Assembly: GCA_965263325.1 (NCBI GenBank)
Contig: CBDHGY010000002.1
Coordinates: 744,001 to 808,000, forward strand
Source of the DNA: CBDHGY01 sp965263325
GTDB lineage: Bacteria > Pseudomonadota > Alphaproteobacteria > Caulobacterales > Hyphomonadaceae
Direction of reading: 5' to 3'
Length of the DNA: 64,000 nucleotides
The position numbers were made by a program, and so were the translations under genes. The first letter of the stretch is position 1. Every line of letters starts with the position of its first letter. Of this stretch, positions 42,154 through 51,001 are shown one piece after another. The notes below the pieces were generated by a model that made no database searches, was not told where the DNA came from, and saw only the letters and a program-made list of their open reading frames with translations.

Positions 42154-43065
42154 TCAATCGTCTGCGGCTTGGTCTTTGAGGATGCGAAAGCCGACATGAG
42201 ATGAGCTAAAATCTGGCTCCATACTGTCCCGAGCAGCAATCCGGTAACGCCGACAATAGGTGTCACTGCAAAGGTATGAGCCCCCTTTAATCGTGATGCG
42301 CGGGACATTCGGTCCATAAGGGCTCTCAGTCCACTCCCAGACATTTCCGATCATATCGTAAAGACCTGTCCTGCCCGGCTCAAAGCATCCGACCGGTGCG
42401 AGCCCTTCGAATCCGTCCTCACCAGTATCCTGAACGGGGAAAAAACCAGTCCATATGTTCGCGCGTGCGGTTCCATCGGAGCGTCGCATTCCCGAAAGAG
42501 GATCATTCGGCTCGAAAAGGCCGAGGCTTGCCGCATATTCCCACTCCACCTCCGTGGGCAGGCGACCGCCGGCCCAGGAGGCGTAGGCCCGCGCATCGTT
42601 CAAACTGATATGGACGACAGGATAATGGTCGAGACCTTCTAAATCCGAGCCCTCACCGCGCGGGTTTTTCCAACTCGCCAAGGGATCCAACCGCCACCAG
42701 GACATAAAGTTTTCGGGCGTTCTGCTCTTTACGAACAAAGCTGACCCGCCATTTCGTTCAGCCTCGGTGACATAGCCTGTCTCAGCTGCAAACGCCGAGA
42801 ATTGACGATTGGTCACCTCGTGGGTCTGCAATTTAAAAGGCGAAACAAATACTTTTTTCGGCGGACCTTCCTCAGCATAAAGCGGATCTGCACCCATGAT
42901 AAACCCACCGCCCGGAACATCCACAAACGCGCCCATAAGGTCTGCATTCAAAGGACAAACCAAGGGAGGCTCGTCGCTGGATCTGGGCCAAAACAGAAGG
43001 AAAACGATCGCGGCCGCTCCGACCAACAAGAGAGCGCTAATCACAAGGCGTATGGAAGAAATCAT
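42154..43065 (-). CDS. Membrane-anchored formylglycine-generating enzyme
   Basis: 303 residues. An N-terminal transmembrane anchor (about 5-25) places the enzyme in the periplasm. The FGE-sulfatase domain follows, with VPGGGFIMGADP, THEVTNRQFSAFAAETGY, GRLPTEVEWEYAA and GNVWEWTESPYG. The copper-binding catalytic cysteines are present as Cys266 and Cys271 (GGSYLCSDTYCRRYR), which separates true FGEs from non-catalytic homologues. FGE oxidises the active-site Cys of sulfatases to formylglycine. It is in the same run as a Cys-type sulfatase three genes upstream, its obvious client. Confidence 0.92.
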   Translation of the reverse strand: MISSIRLVISALLLVGAAAIVFLLFWPRSSDEPPLVCPLNADLMGAFVDVPGGGFIMGADPLYAEEGPPKKVFVSPFKLQTHEVTNRQFSAFAAETGYVTEAERNGGSALFVKSRTPENFMSWWRLDPLASWKNPRGEGSDLEGLDHYPVVHISLNDARAYASWAGGRLPTEVEWEYAASLGLFEPNDPLSGMRRSDGTARANIWTGFFPVQDTGEDGFEGLAPVGCFEPGRTGLYDMIGNVWEWTESPYGPNVPRITIKGGSYLCSDTYCRRYRIAARDSMEPDFSSSHVGFRILKDQAADD

Positions 43066-43109
43066 TTGCCGGTCCGATCAAAACTTAGGTCTGAAACAAT
43101 TCATCAGAG

Positions 43110-43619
43110 CTAATGAAGCACATATTTGAGAACCGCGAGAAACGTGCCAAATCCCCCTGCAAAGAGGGCTCCAGCAATCGGTAACAACGGTCCATGACCT
43201 ATCACCCAACCCACACGCGCTCCGAAAATCACCATAATCAGTATACAGTAAAGCTGCGAGTTGAGAATTGCTGCCTCGAGCGAGAGCAAGCCGTAACCAG
43301 ATGCTAGCATCAAAAAGGATGGTAATATAGCGGCGAACAGAATGGGATGACTTCCCTTCCAAGCGGCACCAAGGGCTGAGAGGCGTAACATCCGCTCTCC
43401 GGTTTCCAAAGCGTGGGAAATCAGAGCCGCAAGGGCGCGAGCCAACGCCATGGCCAGTACTGAGCCGAACAGGATTATGGCAGGCCTGAACGGGCGGTCG
43501 ATATTCGATTCGATTGCCATGAGAAGGCTTAGGACAAGTATAGCTCCATAAATTAGCCCTTCGGCTTCCTTTTCAAGTGTTCGCCATTTGAGATGCGGCA
43601 ACCTATGATGGGTAGGCAC
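43110..43619 (-). CDS. Multi-pass inner-membrane protein of unknown function
   Basis: 169 residues with four hydrophobic segments (about 20-38, 46-66, 95-118 and 124-163, the last possibly two). GTG start shares a base with the stop of the PfpI-like gene (TAGTG), so they are coupled. It lies 44 bases before the FGE gene. No family recognised; position suggests a part in the sulfatase system. Confidence 0.68.
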   Translation of the reverse strand: MPTHHRLPHLKWRTLEKEAEGLIYGAILVLSLLMAIESNIDRPFRPAIILFGSVLAMALARALAALISHALETGERMLRLSALGAAWKGSHPILFAAILPSFLMLASGYGLLSLEAAILNSQLYCILIMVIFGARVGWVIGHGPLLPIAGALFAGGFGTFLAVLKYVLH

Positions 43620-44452
43620 TAAAGGTTCCTTTGGGTCGCCAATCTCTCAAGGATGCGGTGAGCTGTTTCGTACCCGCTATTCTGGTTCTGGCCGGTTATA
43701 AGATTGCCATCAATCGTGGTGTGGGTCGCAAACGGATCAAGCCAGGCATGCTGACACTCAAATAGTGCACCTGCTTTTCTCAATTCCTCTTCCGGATGTT
43801 TAGGCGTCACCGCTATGCCGAAAGTGTTTATCTGGTTGTCCGTAACACCAGTGACGCGCCGCCCTTTAACAAGTAAATCTCCGTCGAGGCCCTTTGCGCT
43901 CACCAATCCGAGTGCGCCATGGCAAACCGAACCAAGGATTTTTCCAGAAGCATTGGCGCGGGTAACTAAGTCTGCGAGGTCCTCGCTTTGTGCCAGATCA
44001 TAGGCCGCGCCCCAGCCCCCCGCCATGAAGATCACGTCGTAGGAATTAGGATCAATATCGCTGATCGGTTTAGAGTTTTTCAGTTTGCCCATCGCCTCGG
44101 GATCGTTCATGAACCGCTTATCTTCGTCGCAGGCGAGGGGCCACGACCATGAACCCGGCTGGAGCGGAATCTCGCCCCCTTTGATCGAGGCCATGTCGAC
44201 CTCCATGCCTGTATTGATGAAGGCATAATAGGGGACCGTGAACTCCGACCCGAAAGCACCGGTGTCGCGATTCTTCGGATCAAGTCTGCTATGGCTCGTG
44301 CAAATCACAAGGGCGCGGCGCCCAGTAAGATCGAATTCTGGAATTGTGTAATGTCTGTGAAGCCCCATCACTCTTAAAACTGAGGGGAGGGCAAAATAGA
44401 AGACGATCGCCAATACAGCTAAGCCAATCGCGACGCTAGCAATCCATTCCAT
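43619..44452 (-). CDS. Membrane-anchored DJ-1/PfpI-family protein
   Basis: 277 residues from the ATG at 44452, preceded by GGAG at six bases; an ATG four codons earlier lacks a site. An N-terminal hydrophobic anchor (about 4-24) is followed by a class-I glutamine amidotransferase-like fold: VIFMAGGWGAAYDL and the nucleophile elbow ILGSVCHGALGLV with Cys-His, as in Hsp31 and YajL-type chaperone/glyoxalase proteins. Most relatives are soluble, so the anchor is unusual. The side of the membrane is not certain. It sits between the sulfatase and FGE genes. Confidence 0.82.
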   Translation of the reverse strand: MEWIASVAIGLAVLAIVFYFALPSVLRVMGLHRHYTIPEFDLTGRRALVICTSHSRLDPKNRDTGAFGSEFTVPYYAFINTGMEVDMASIKGGEIPLQPGSWSWPLACDEDKRFMNDPEAMGKLKNSKPISDIDPNSYDVIFMAGGWGAAYDLAQSEDLADLVTRANASGKILGSVCHGALGLVSAKGLDGDLLVKGRRVTGVTDNQINTFGIAVTPKHPEEELRKAGALFECQHAWLDPFATHTTIDGNLITGQNQNSGYETAHRILERLATQRNL

Positions 44453-44503
44453 GTCCGTCTCCATCTTGCTTGTTGATCAGGAGTGTAATTCTCATGGGAC
44501 CGA

Positions 44504-46336
44504 CTAGGCGTTAGCGCGCCGAAACAATGCACGTACCAGTTTAAAGAGCAGAAACAGGGCAAGCAGCACAGCCAGAACGAAGCCTACTGCGTGCGGCCAG
44601 TATTTGTTGACGACCTTGTTGACGAGCTTTTGATTAAGCACCTTCAGGGCAAAATCGTCAGGCCCAAGCTCAAAGACGCCAACCCCTTCGGAATAGGCCT
44701 TGTATTCGGCAAGCATGCTCTCGAAAAGTTCCGGATTCTGAGCGGAGAGATCGGTCGTTTCACCAGGGTCGACAGATAGATCGTGAAGACGCCACTCGCT
44801 GTCGCCCATGGGACGCGCATTCTTGGTGATCTTCCATTTTCCGCGATAGAGCGCGGCATTGCCGCTAACCTCGAACGCGAAGCTGTCGTCGGCATCACGG
44901 GTCATATCGGTTTCGCCAGACAGCATTGGCAGAACGCTGCGGCCGTAGAATGACGACGGATCATAATTGACGCCTGCGGCGTCTAGCAGGGTCGGTGTAA
45001 TGTCTGCTACGTGGACGGGTGCCTGCTCCACACCAGAGTTTGCGATGCCAGGTCCCGCGACAACCAGTGGCACGCGCAGGCCGCCCTCGCTGGCGTAGAA
45101 TTTATAGAGATTAAACGGCGTCGCCGAGACCGAAGCCCATTCAGGACCGATGGCGGTCAGGCTCTTCGGTTCCCCGAGATTTTCGTAGGATGTATCAAAT
45201 CCCTCAATCATTTTTACAGCGCTGAGGACCAAGTTTGCCGCGCCATCGAGCGTCGTCTTGGCAGATTCCGGGCCGTTGTCCGAGGCGATGATAATGATCG
45301 TGTTTTCCAGGAGACCCTCGCGCTCCAAATAATCGATCAGTCGTCCAATGTGGAAATCGGCATTTTCCATCATGCCCGCGTTTACCTGCATCTCCCGCGC
45401 GGAGACCTTCTTCTCTTTCGGTGTCAGATCTTCCCAGGCACGGTGGCTTTCGGGCGGCGGTGCGAGTGTTGTTGTCTGCGGCACAAGGCCCAGCTCTTTT
45501 ACACGCTCCAAGCGCTTCTGGCGCATCACATCCCAGCCAGCATCAAACTGGCCGTCGTAGCGATCAGTGTATTCAGCCGACACCTGGATCGGCATATGCA
45601 AAGCTTGCAGGGAAACGAATGCGTAGAACGGGTCGTTACGATCACCCTCACCGATATAATTGATCATCTTATCCACGAGCGAGCGCGAAGAGTACCAATC
45701 CTCCGGAAGGGTGACGGGCTCACCATCCTCAAACCACTCCACGGAATGTGAGCCTGGAAGGTAAGGTTTTGCGTCATAGTTTCCGCCGCCGGTCGCGTCC
45801 ATTACGAACGAACGGTCGAAGCCGAAACGGTTTGGCAGATTTCCACCCACCTCGCCTATGCCCCATTTGCCCGTGACATAAGTCTGGTAACCCGCCTTCG
45901 AAAGCAGGCTAGCGATAGTTTCCTGTTCGTCATCCCACGCCATGGAGTAAGCAGGAAATTTGCGCATCTCTTTGGTAGCGGTTTCCACCAACGTGCCCAT
46001 ACCGACCTGATGATTGTCCATACCTGTCATAAGCATTGCGCGTGTGGGACCGCAGAAAGGCGACGCATAAAAGCGTGCGAGCTGAATACCTCTTTCTGCA
46101 AGCCCATCGATATTGGGGGTACGTGAGTCGCCACCATAGGCACCAAAATCTGTAAAGCCGACATCATCGAATAAAACGAACACAATATTCGGTGGAGACG
46201 TTTCTACAGGGGCCTCTATTGAGGTGACTTCAAATTCAGAGACGGTTCCCTCGGTGCCGTCTTGGGCATAAGCCGCTGGCACAAGCGTCAGCGATGCTGC
46301 CGCAGCGATCAAAGCGTTAGGAATGAACCGGTACAT
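44504..46336 (-). CDS. Cys-type (type I) sulfatase with C-terminal membrane anchor
   Basis: 610 residues from the ATG at 46336 (GAGG seven bases upstream; signal peptide to PAAYAQD). The metal site begins with FVLFDDVGFTDFGAYGG. The formylglycine motif C-x-P-x-R is present as Cys95-Gly-Pro-Thr-Arg99, followed by AMLMTGMDNHQVGMG, a pattern shared with Pseudomonas AtsA arylsulfatase. It also has TGKWGIGE and SDNGPES motifs. The last 30 residues are a transmembrane helix with a basic tail. It hydrolyses a sulfate ester in the periplasm; the substrate is not readable. It is followed by PfpI-like, membrane and FGE genes, and an AraC regulator lies just upstream. Confidence 0.92.
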   Translation of the reverse strand: MYRFIPNALIAAAASLTLVPAAYAQDGTEGTVSEFEVTSIEAPVETSPPNIVFVLFDDVGFTDFGAYGGDSRTPNIDGLAERGIQLARFYASPFCGPTRAMLMTGMDNHQVGMGTLVETATKEMRKFPAYSMAWDDEQETIASLLSKAGYQTYVTGKWGIGEVGGNLPNRFGFDRSFVMDATGGGNYDAKPYLPGSHSVEWFEDGEPVTLPEDWYSSRSLVDKMINYIGEGDRNDPFYAFVSLQALHMPIQVSAEYTDRYDGQFDAGWDVMRQKRLERVKELGLVPQTTTLAPPPESHRAWEDLTPKEKKVSAREMQVNAGMMENADFHIGRLIDYLEREGLLENTIIIIASDNGPESAKTTLDGAANLVLSAVKMIEGFDTSYENLGEPKSLTAIGPEWASVSATPFNLYKFYASEGGLRVPLVVAGPGIANSGVEQAPVHVADITPTLLDAAGVNYDPSSFYGRSVLPMLSGETDMTRDADDSFAFEVSGNAALYRGKWKITKNARPMGDSEWRLHDLSVDPGETTDLSAQNPELFESMLAEYKAYSEGVGVFELGPDDFALKVLNQKLVNKVVNKYWPHAVGFVLAVLLALFLLFKLVRALFRRANA

Positions 46337-46414
46337 GATAGAGCCTCGACTAGAAAGAGTATATTCTAAGCTCAAGACTTATGGCTCCGCACTTTATCCG
46401 GGTAGCTCACCTTA

Positions 46415-46439
46415 GGCCAAAAACTATTCAGTTTTGGCC
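46415..46439 (-). terminator. Hairpin between AraC and sulfatase genes
   Basis: GGCCAAAAACT and AGTTTTGGCC pair with one bulged base around a 4-base loop. It lies 11 bases past the AraC stop and about 80 before the sulfatase start on the same strand. It could end the AraC message or act as an operator; no long U tract follows. Confidence 0.45.
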
Positions 46440-46449
46440 AACCGGAATC

Positions 46450-47487
46450 TCAAACTCGCCTCGTTTCGCGAAAGCTTTTAGGGGAACTTCCCGTCCAACG
46501 TTTGAAACTCCGCGAAAAATTTGAAGATGAATCAAAGCCGAGTTCGAATGCGATGGATTGTATCGTGCGGTTGGTCATGAGAAGCATCTCTTCAGCACGT
46601 GTTCTGCGGACCTCATCTTTCAGCGCTCTGAAAGATGTGCCCGCTTGCTCTAGTTGGCGCCGCAGACCGCGCTCCGAATAACCTGTCTCTCTTGCCACAT
46701 TAGCGAGGCGCGCATTCATATGCTCTTGGGTTTCCAAGTATGCCCGTACCTGCGAGGTTGGATTGGTTCGGTCTTCCAGAAACTCTGATAATTGTTCACA
46801 AAAGCTGACGAGACGGGCATGGTTGATCGGGTCCGATCCGGGCAAAGTTTTATCCAAGAGCTTCGCCGCGACGACTATTTTGTTCGCCCGCGCCTTGAAT
46901 TTTACGGGCACACGGCTGACTTCCTGCGCAATGTCTGCCCACCCTGTTGGTCGCTTGATGACAGTCTCTACCCGTTGCGCAACAATTGGCTGACGTAGCA
47001 TATCAAGTAAAACGCGGTTAAGCACTGTTAGAGCACTGCCAATGACGAAATACGATAAGTTTCCCAAAGCAGTTTTTGGAATAATTTCTAGCTCTGCTAG
47101 ATCTTTGTCAGGTCCGCCTAGATGCGCTCTAAACCTGAAGTTGATCATTGGGAATGTTACGTTTATGAAACGCGCAATTATGTTCAGACCGTCCCCAAAA
47201 GTTGCCGCGTTCATTGCAGCATAGGCTGGCGGCCCTATAAAATTGGGTTCAAACCTTGAGGCAATGCGTGGGCCAAGGTGGATGTCTTTGGTCGTGCGTA
47301 ACGCATTTTCGACAAACCGCCTCAACGTTAGAAAGTCTGTCCGAAATGCCGGGTCCGAAAGCAATTCCGGGCGAAGGTTCGTTCCCTCAAAAAGATCGCG
47401 ATCATTGTAGCCTTCAGCGCCCAATTCTCGATAAATGAAACCCAAGAAATTCATCGGTATGGCTGGAGTTTCTTCAGTGATGGGCAT
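46450..47487 (-). CDS. AraC-family regulator
   Basis: 345 residues from the ATG at 47487. The first 200 residues fit the Arabinose_bd/OruR-type sensing domain (GPPAYAAMNAATFGDGLNIIARFI). The C-terminal AraC DNA-binding domain is clear: ARLANVARETGYSERGLRRQLEQAGTSFRALKDEVRR and IQSIAFELGFDSSSNFSRSFKRWTGSSPKSFR. It lies directly upstream of the sulfatase gene on the same strand with a hairpin between them, so it may regulate that run. Ligand unknown. Confidence 0.88.
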   Translation of the reverse strand: MPITEETPAIPMNFLGFIYRELGAEGYNDRDLFEGTNLRPELLSDPAFRTDFLTLRRFVENALRTTKDIHLGPRIASRFEPNFIGPPAYAAMNAATFGDGLNIIARFINVTFPMINFRFRAHLGGPDKDLAELEIIPKTALGNLSYFVIGSALTVLNRVLLDMLRQPIVAQRVETVIKRPTGWADIAQEVSRVPVKFKARANKIVVAAKLLDKTLPGSDPINHARLVSFCEQLSEFLEDRTNPTSQVRAYLETQEHMNARLANVARETGYSERGLRRQLEQAGTSFRALKDEVRRTRAEEMLLMTNRTIQSIAFELGFDSSSNFSRSFKRWTGSSPKSFRETRRV

Positions 47488-47613
47488 TTGTTTCCAAATC
47501 TCCCCCAAAAATCTGTAATTCCGAAGTTTCCAGCAGGACATTGTGTCAGGTGGAAAGCAGGAATCTAAGAAAGCTTACCGTCAACTGCATATCTTAATGC
47601 TCGCCAGATATGG

Positions 47614-47847
47614 TTGCAACTAAACGAACCGATTAAGACAGATGATGATAGCCCAATTGAACTGAAAATCCTCAGTTTTGATACGAACTGGGATAAATTT
47701 GGTCAGTTCGGGGCACACATAGACGTATTAGAGAATCGAAAGCGCTATACTTTACAGCTCAAGAAAGACGTTTTGGCCGCAAATGAATGTCAGCTGGCCA
47801 TTTCAGAGCTCGCCTCATCTATGGAACTTAGCTATGATCAAATTTAG
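47614..47847 (+). CDS. Small protein of unknown function (uncertain)
   Basis: 77 residues, only a TTG start and no clear ribosome site. The sequence looks protein-like (SPIELKILSFDTNWDKFGQFGAHIDVLENRKRYTLQLKKDVL) but matches nothing I know. It ends 34 bases before the patatin gene start on the same strand. It may be real or the tail of a decayed gene. The rest of the 394-base gap holds nothing I can name. Confidence 0.35.
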   Translation: MQLNEPIKTDDDSPIELKILSFDTNWDKFGQFGAHIDVLENRKRYTLQLKKDVLAANECQLAISELASSMELSYDQI

Positions 47848-47881
47848 TTGCACCTACACCGGGCGCAAAGGGGCATGTCGC

Positions 47882-50107
47882 ATGAGGTCTATATTTCGGA
47901 CCATCTTGGTTTTCGTCTTTGCCCTTTCTTTCTCGCCTACAGTTTTGGCGTGCGACTTCGATGATACAGATGGCCCCGATGTGGCGCTCGTACTCAGCGG
48001 AGGCGGCGCTCTGACCTCGACCCAAATTGGCGTTATGCTAGTGATGGAAGAAGTTGGCGTGCCAGTCCATTGTGTGCTGGGCACGAGCATGGGCAGCGTG
48101 ACGGGTGCCATGTATGTTGCAGGTTACAGTCCTGAGCAAATCGCGGACATTTACCGTGTTCGCCCGTGGGGCGAGATTTTCCGAGGTAAAGTCTTACGTA
48201 ATGATCAGGCCTTCCGCCAGAAGGAAGGATATGACGATTACTTTACGGACTATTTCGCTGGCGTAGGCCCCGATGGATTAGTACTTCCGGGTGGTCTCTC
48301 GAGCATGAGCGGTCTTCAGGCGACCTTTCGCGACATCTTTGACCACATTCCGAACAATTCAGATTTCACGAGTGATCTTCGCGTGCCGTATCGTTCGGTT
48401 GCCATGAACCTCTCCACAGGAGAGGCCGTCGCCTTTGAGGGAGGCGATTTGGTTCAAACCATCCTGGCTAGCATGGCCGTGCCGGGTGTCTTCGCTCCGC
48501 GCCAGATCGATGGCGAATATTATGTAGATGGTGGGATGGCCGCACAACTCCCTGTCCAGTTTGCAAAGGATATGGGGGCTGACATTATCATCGCAGTCGA
48601 CACGACATTTGAGCCTAAACGAATTGCGGGAACACCTTCAGTAACAACCACGACAAGCCAGCTCATCGAAATTACGGTTTACCGTAATCGGCAGCAGGAT
48701 GTGGCGCGGCTGGGCAAAGATGATCTTCTAATTACGCCAGACCTGACCGGTCTTTCTTCGTCGGGCTTTACCCTGATCGATCAAGGCGTGGCATCCGGAC
48801 GCGCGGAGGCGGAAAAGTACCGCACACGCTTGGAAGAGATTGCCCGCCGTGCAGCGCCCGCGAAAGATCGTGTGATTGATCCCTCCAAAGTGCTGGTCGA
48901 TCAGCGCCCTCTGACCATTGCAAACCTTTCTGAGGTTGATGACGATCTTATCCTTAATCGCTTAGACTTGGGGACTATCGACCCGTCGGATCGTGAAACA
49001 ATCGATCGCCGCTTGCGCAGTCTGTCTTCTTTTGGAGCGTTTGGAGATGTAGACCTTTCTCGCTCGCAGGACGGCCAATATCTGAAGATTGCTCCCCGAG
49101 AAATTGGCAAGAACCTGCTTCAGGCCGGTTTCCGAGCGTCCACAACATTTGATGGTGACGCACGCTACAGCTTGCTTGCCAGACTGTCCCGGCGGCCAGT
49201 TGGCAGCTATGGTGGTGAGGCGAGCGTCTCGTTTGAACTCGGCACAGATCTTGGCATTGCCTTGCAATATGACCAGCCCCTCGGCTCCGATGGACGCATA
49301 TTTGTAAGTCCGCTCCTGCGCTATCGGGGCGAGGAAGTGCTGTTTGACCTTGGTGACGAGCGTCTCGGACAATATTACGAACAACGTGTTGATGCACGTT
49401 TGCGCCTTGGCCGTGAACTCGGCGATTGGGGCGTGGTCATGGTAGAAGGGGTGGCCGCCGCCGGCGATATCGATACAGTGGTGACCTCTGTTCCCAATCT
49501 TCTCCCGGGACGATCTTATGAGATTGGTGGCGGCGCAGTCTATTTCGGGGTGGACACGTTGAACCGTACCACTTGGCCGACTTCAGGGGTCAGCGTGCTT
49601 ACTTCCGCAGAGTTTATGTATGATCTCGACACAGAGGAAGGGTCAGAAAAATATAATCTATACATCGCAACAGCCCATGACCTCGGACCGCTCGGTGTAA
49701 ACCTGAGGTTACAGGCTGAAGGCATCGAAGATGATAGTGAGGTTCCTATCCAGATACTCAATCTTGGCGGCTTCAGACGCGTTTCAGCTTTTGCGGAGAA
49801 TTCTATTCCAACAGATCAGTACACGCTTTTTACGGCAGATATATTTAAACGTCTGACTGAGTCAGAGGAAATCCTGAACTTCCCGATCTATATGGGAGGG
49901 ACACTGGAATACGCGGACATCAGTTTCGACCTCTTCGAAGATCGCGCTTTCGATCTGACGACGTTCGCGGAGCGCGAAGAGGACCAGGGCTTCGCCGGAT
50001 CGCTCTATCTTGGCGGCGACACGCCCATTGGCCCGTTCTATCTCGGCGTCGGTGCTAGCGAGTTCGGAGACACGGCTGTCTTCCTTCATTTCGGGCGGGC
50101 TTTCTAA
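47882..50107 (+). CDS. Patatin-like phospholipase with POTRA and Omp85 barrel (type Vd autotransporter, PlpD-like)
   Basis: 741 residues from the ATG at 47882, with AAGGGG upstream and a signal peptide. The cysteine at 24 (VLAC) could also be a lipobox. The patatin domain has the oxyanion loop SGGGALTSTQIG, the nucleophile Ser69 in GTSMG and the dyad Asp216 in VDGGM. One POTRA-like segment (about 345-420: RPLTIANLSEVDDDLI) is followed by a 16-strand Omp85-type barrel ending in HFGRAF. PlpD of Pseudomonas has this plan and exposes or secretes its lipase. All catalytic residues are present. It stands alone. Confidence 0.9.
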   Translation: MRSIFRTILVFVFALSFSPTVLACDFDDTDGPDVALVLSGGGALTSTQIGVMLVMEEVGVPVHCVLGTSMGSVTGAMYVAGYSPEQIADIYRVRPWGEIFRGKVLRNDQAFRQKEGYDDYFTDYFAGVGPDGLVLPGGLSSMSGLQATFRDIFDHIPNNSDFTSDLRVPYRSVAMNLSTGEAVAFEGGDLVQTILASMAVPGVFAPRQIDGEYYVDGGMAAQLPVQFAKDMGADIIIAVDTTFEPKRIAGTPSVTTTTSQLIEITVYRNRQQDVARLGKDDLLITPDLTGLSSSGFTLIDQGVASGRAEAEKYRTRLEEIARRAAPAKDRVIDPSKVLVDQRPLTIANLSEVDDDLILNRLDLGTIDPSDRETIDRRLRSLSSFGAFGDVDLSRSQDGQYLKIAPREIGKNLLQAGFRASTTFDGDARYSLLARLSRRPVGSYGGEASVSFELGTDLGIALQYDQPLGSDGRIFVSPLLRYRGEEVLFDLGDERLGQYYEQRVDARLRLGRELGDWGVVMVEGVAAAGDIDTVVTSVPNLLPGRSYEIGGGAVYFGVDTLNRTTWPTSGVSVLTSAEFMYDLDTEEGSEKYNLYIATAHDLGPLGVNLRLQAEGIEDDSEVPIQILNLGGFRRVSAFAENSIPTDQYTLFTADIFKRLTESEEILNFPIYMGGTLEYADISFDLFEDRAFDLTTFAEREEDQGFAGSLYLGGDTPIGPFYLGVGASEFGDTAVFLHFGRAF

Positions 50108-50436
50108 ATAAACGAAACTATCAGCGCAAACTATGAACTATGGAAGGGCCAGACTCTCATTATGAGTGAGGGACCCAAGGGTCTCAGCTCGGTGATGTGC
50201 CTTGCATACTCTTTGGGTAAATAGAAGGAAAAGCAATCTGTGAGCGTAATCACGGTGGAAGCACCTAATTTGCCTGTAAGTTCATTTTAGGGTCGAGCCG
50301 CGCCATTTAGTTTTTCATTCGAGTGACAATTTTGGGCCAGGAATGCCCTGCTGGCCACAAATTCTAATGTCTCTTAATGCGCCCTCTTCTGCCTCTTAGG
50401 GGTTGAGTGGGAGGGATTTGGGCTAACCGCTCCAAA
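50108..50436. other. 329-base gap with hairpin and half repeat
   Basis: Lies between convergent genes. GGCCAG and CTGGCC form a 6-bp stem at 50335-50356, which may terminate transcription from either side. It is followed by a left box of the dispersed repeat at 50364-50384. No gene recognised. Confidence 0.45.
50364..50384 (+). repeat. Dispersed intergenic repeat, copy E (left box only)
   Basis: ATGTCTCTTAATGCGCCC, same family as the boxes at 20449, 21878, 28273 and 35987. No right box follows. Confidence 0.55.
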
Positions 50437-50880
50437 TTAGACGCGACGATTGATGCGCGTGGAGAGCACGATAGACGTCGTTGTGCGTGTGACATCGCCA
50501 ATCGCAAGGATGCTATCAATATAGCTTTCAAGAGTTCGCACATCCGGTGCACTTATAACTACGATCAAATCAAATTCGCCACTCACTGACAGGACTTCCT
50601 CGACACCTTTGACATGTTGCAAATCTGATACGACTGAATCCATCTGTTTGACGGCGATTTGTACAAGAACATGCGCGCTGACCCATTGTCGCCGATAAGC
50701 TGCGGATAGGACGCACGAATAAGACTCAATTACGCCGGAGCCCTCCAGTCGTTCCAACCGCTTTTGGGCGGTCGAGCGCGAGACGTTCAATTCCCTAGCG
50801 AGATCGGTGACGCTGAGGCGCCCAGAGCGCTTCAGCACATCGATCATAGCGTGGTCTTGTTTGGAGAGATTCTTCATCAT
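50437..50880 (-). CDS. Lrp/AsnC-family regulator (divergent from the amino-acid operon)
   Basis: 147 residues. N-terminal helix-turn-helix (MIDVLKRSGRLSVTDLARELNVSRSTAQKRLERLEGSGVIESYS) and a C-terminal RAM ligand domain (EEVLSVSGEFDLIVVISAPDVRTLESYIDSIL). The ATG at 50880 is preferred to a TTG at 50889. It is divergently placed, 121 bases from the aminotransferase operon, the standard layout for local control by an amino acid such as lysine or arginine. Confidence 0.9.
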   Translation of the reverse strand: MMKNLSKQDHAMIDVLKRSGRLSVTDLARELNVSRSTAQKRLERLEGSGVIESYSCVLSAAYRRQWVSAHVLVQIAVKQMDSVVSDLQHVKGVEEVLSVSGEFDLIVVISAPDVRTLESYIDSILAIGDVTRTTTSIVLSTRINRRV

Positions 50881-51001
50881 TTTGCCCAATTTGGTCTATG
50901 CGCACACCAAATTGCGTAAAGTTTCACATCATAATTGTCAATTTGTCCCTTACACGTGATCATAGGTTTCGCAATGTTGGTGCAAAAATTTGGAGCCTTC
51001 T

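Noticed and set aside
45011..45751. Plus-strand open frame of 246 codons inside the sulfatase gene
   Set aside because: Antisense shadow of a gene with clear catalytic motifs; no ribosome site and no recognisable protein features.
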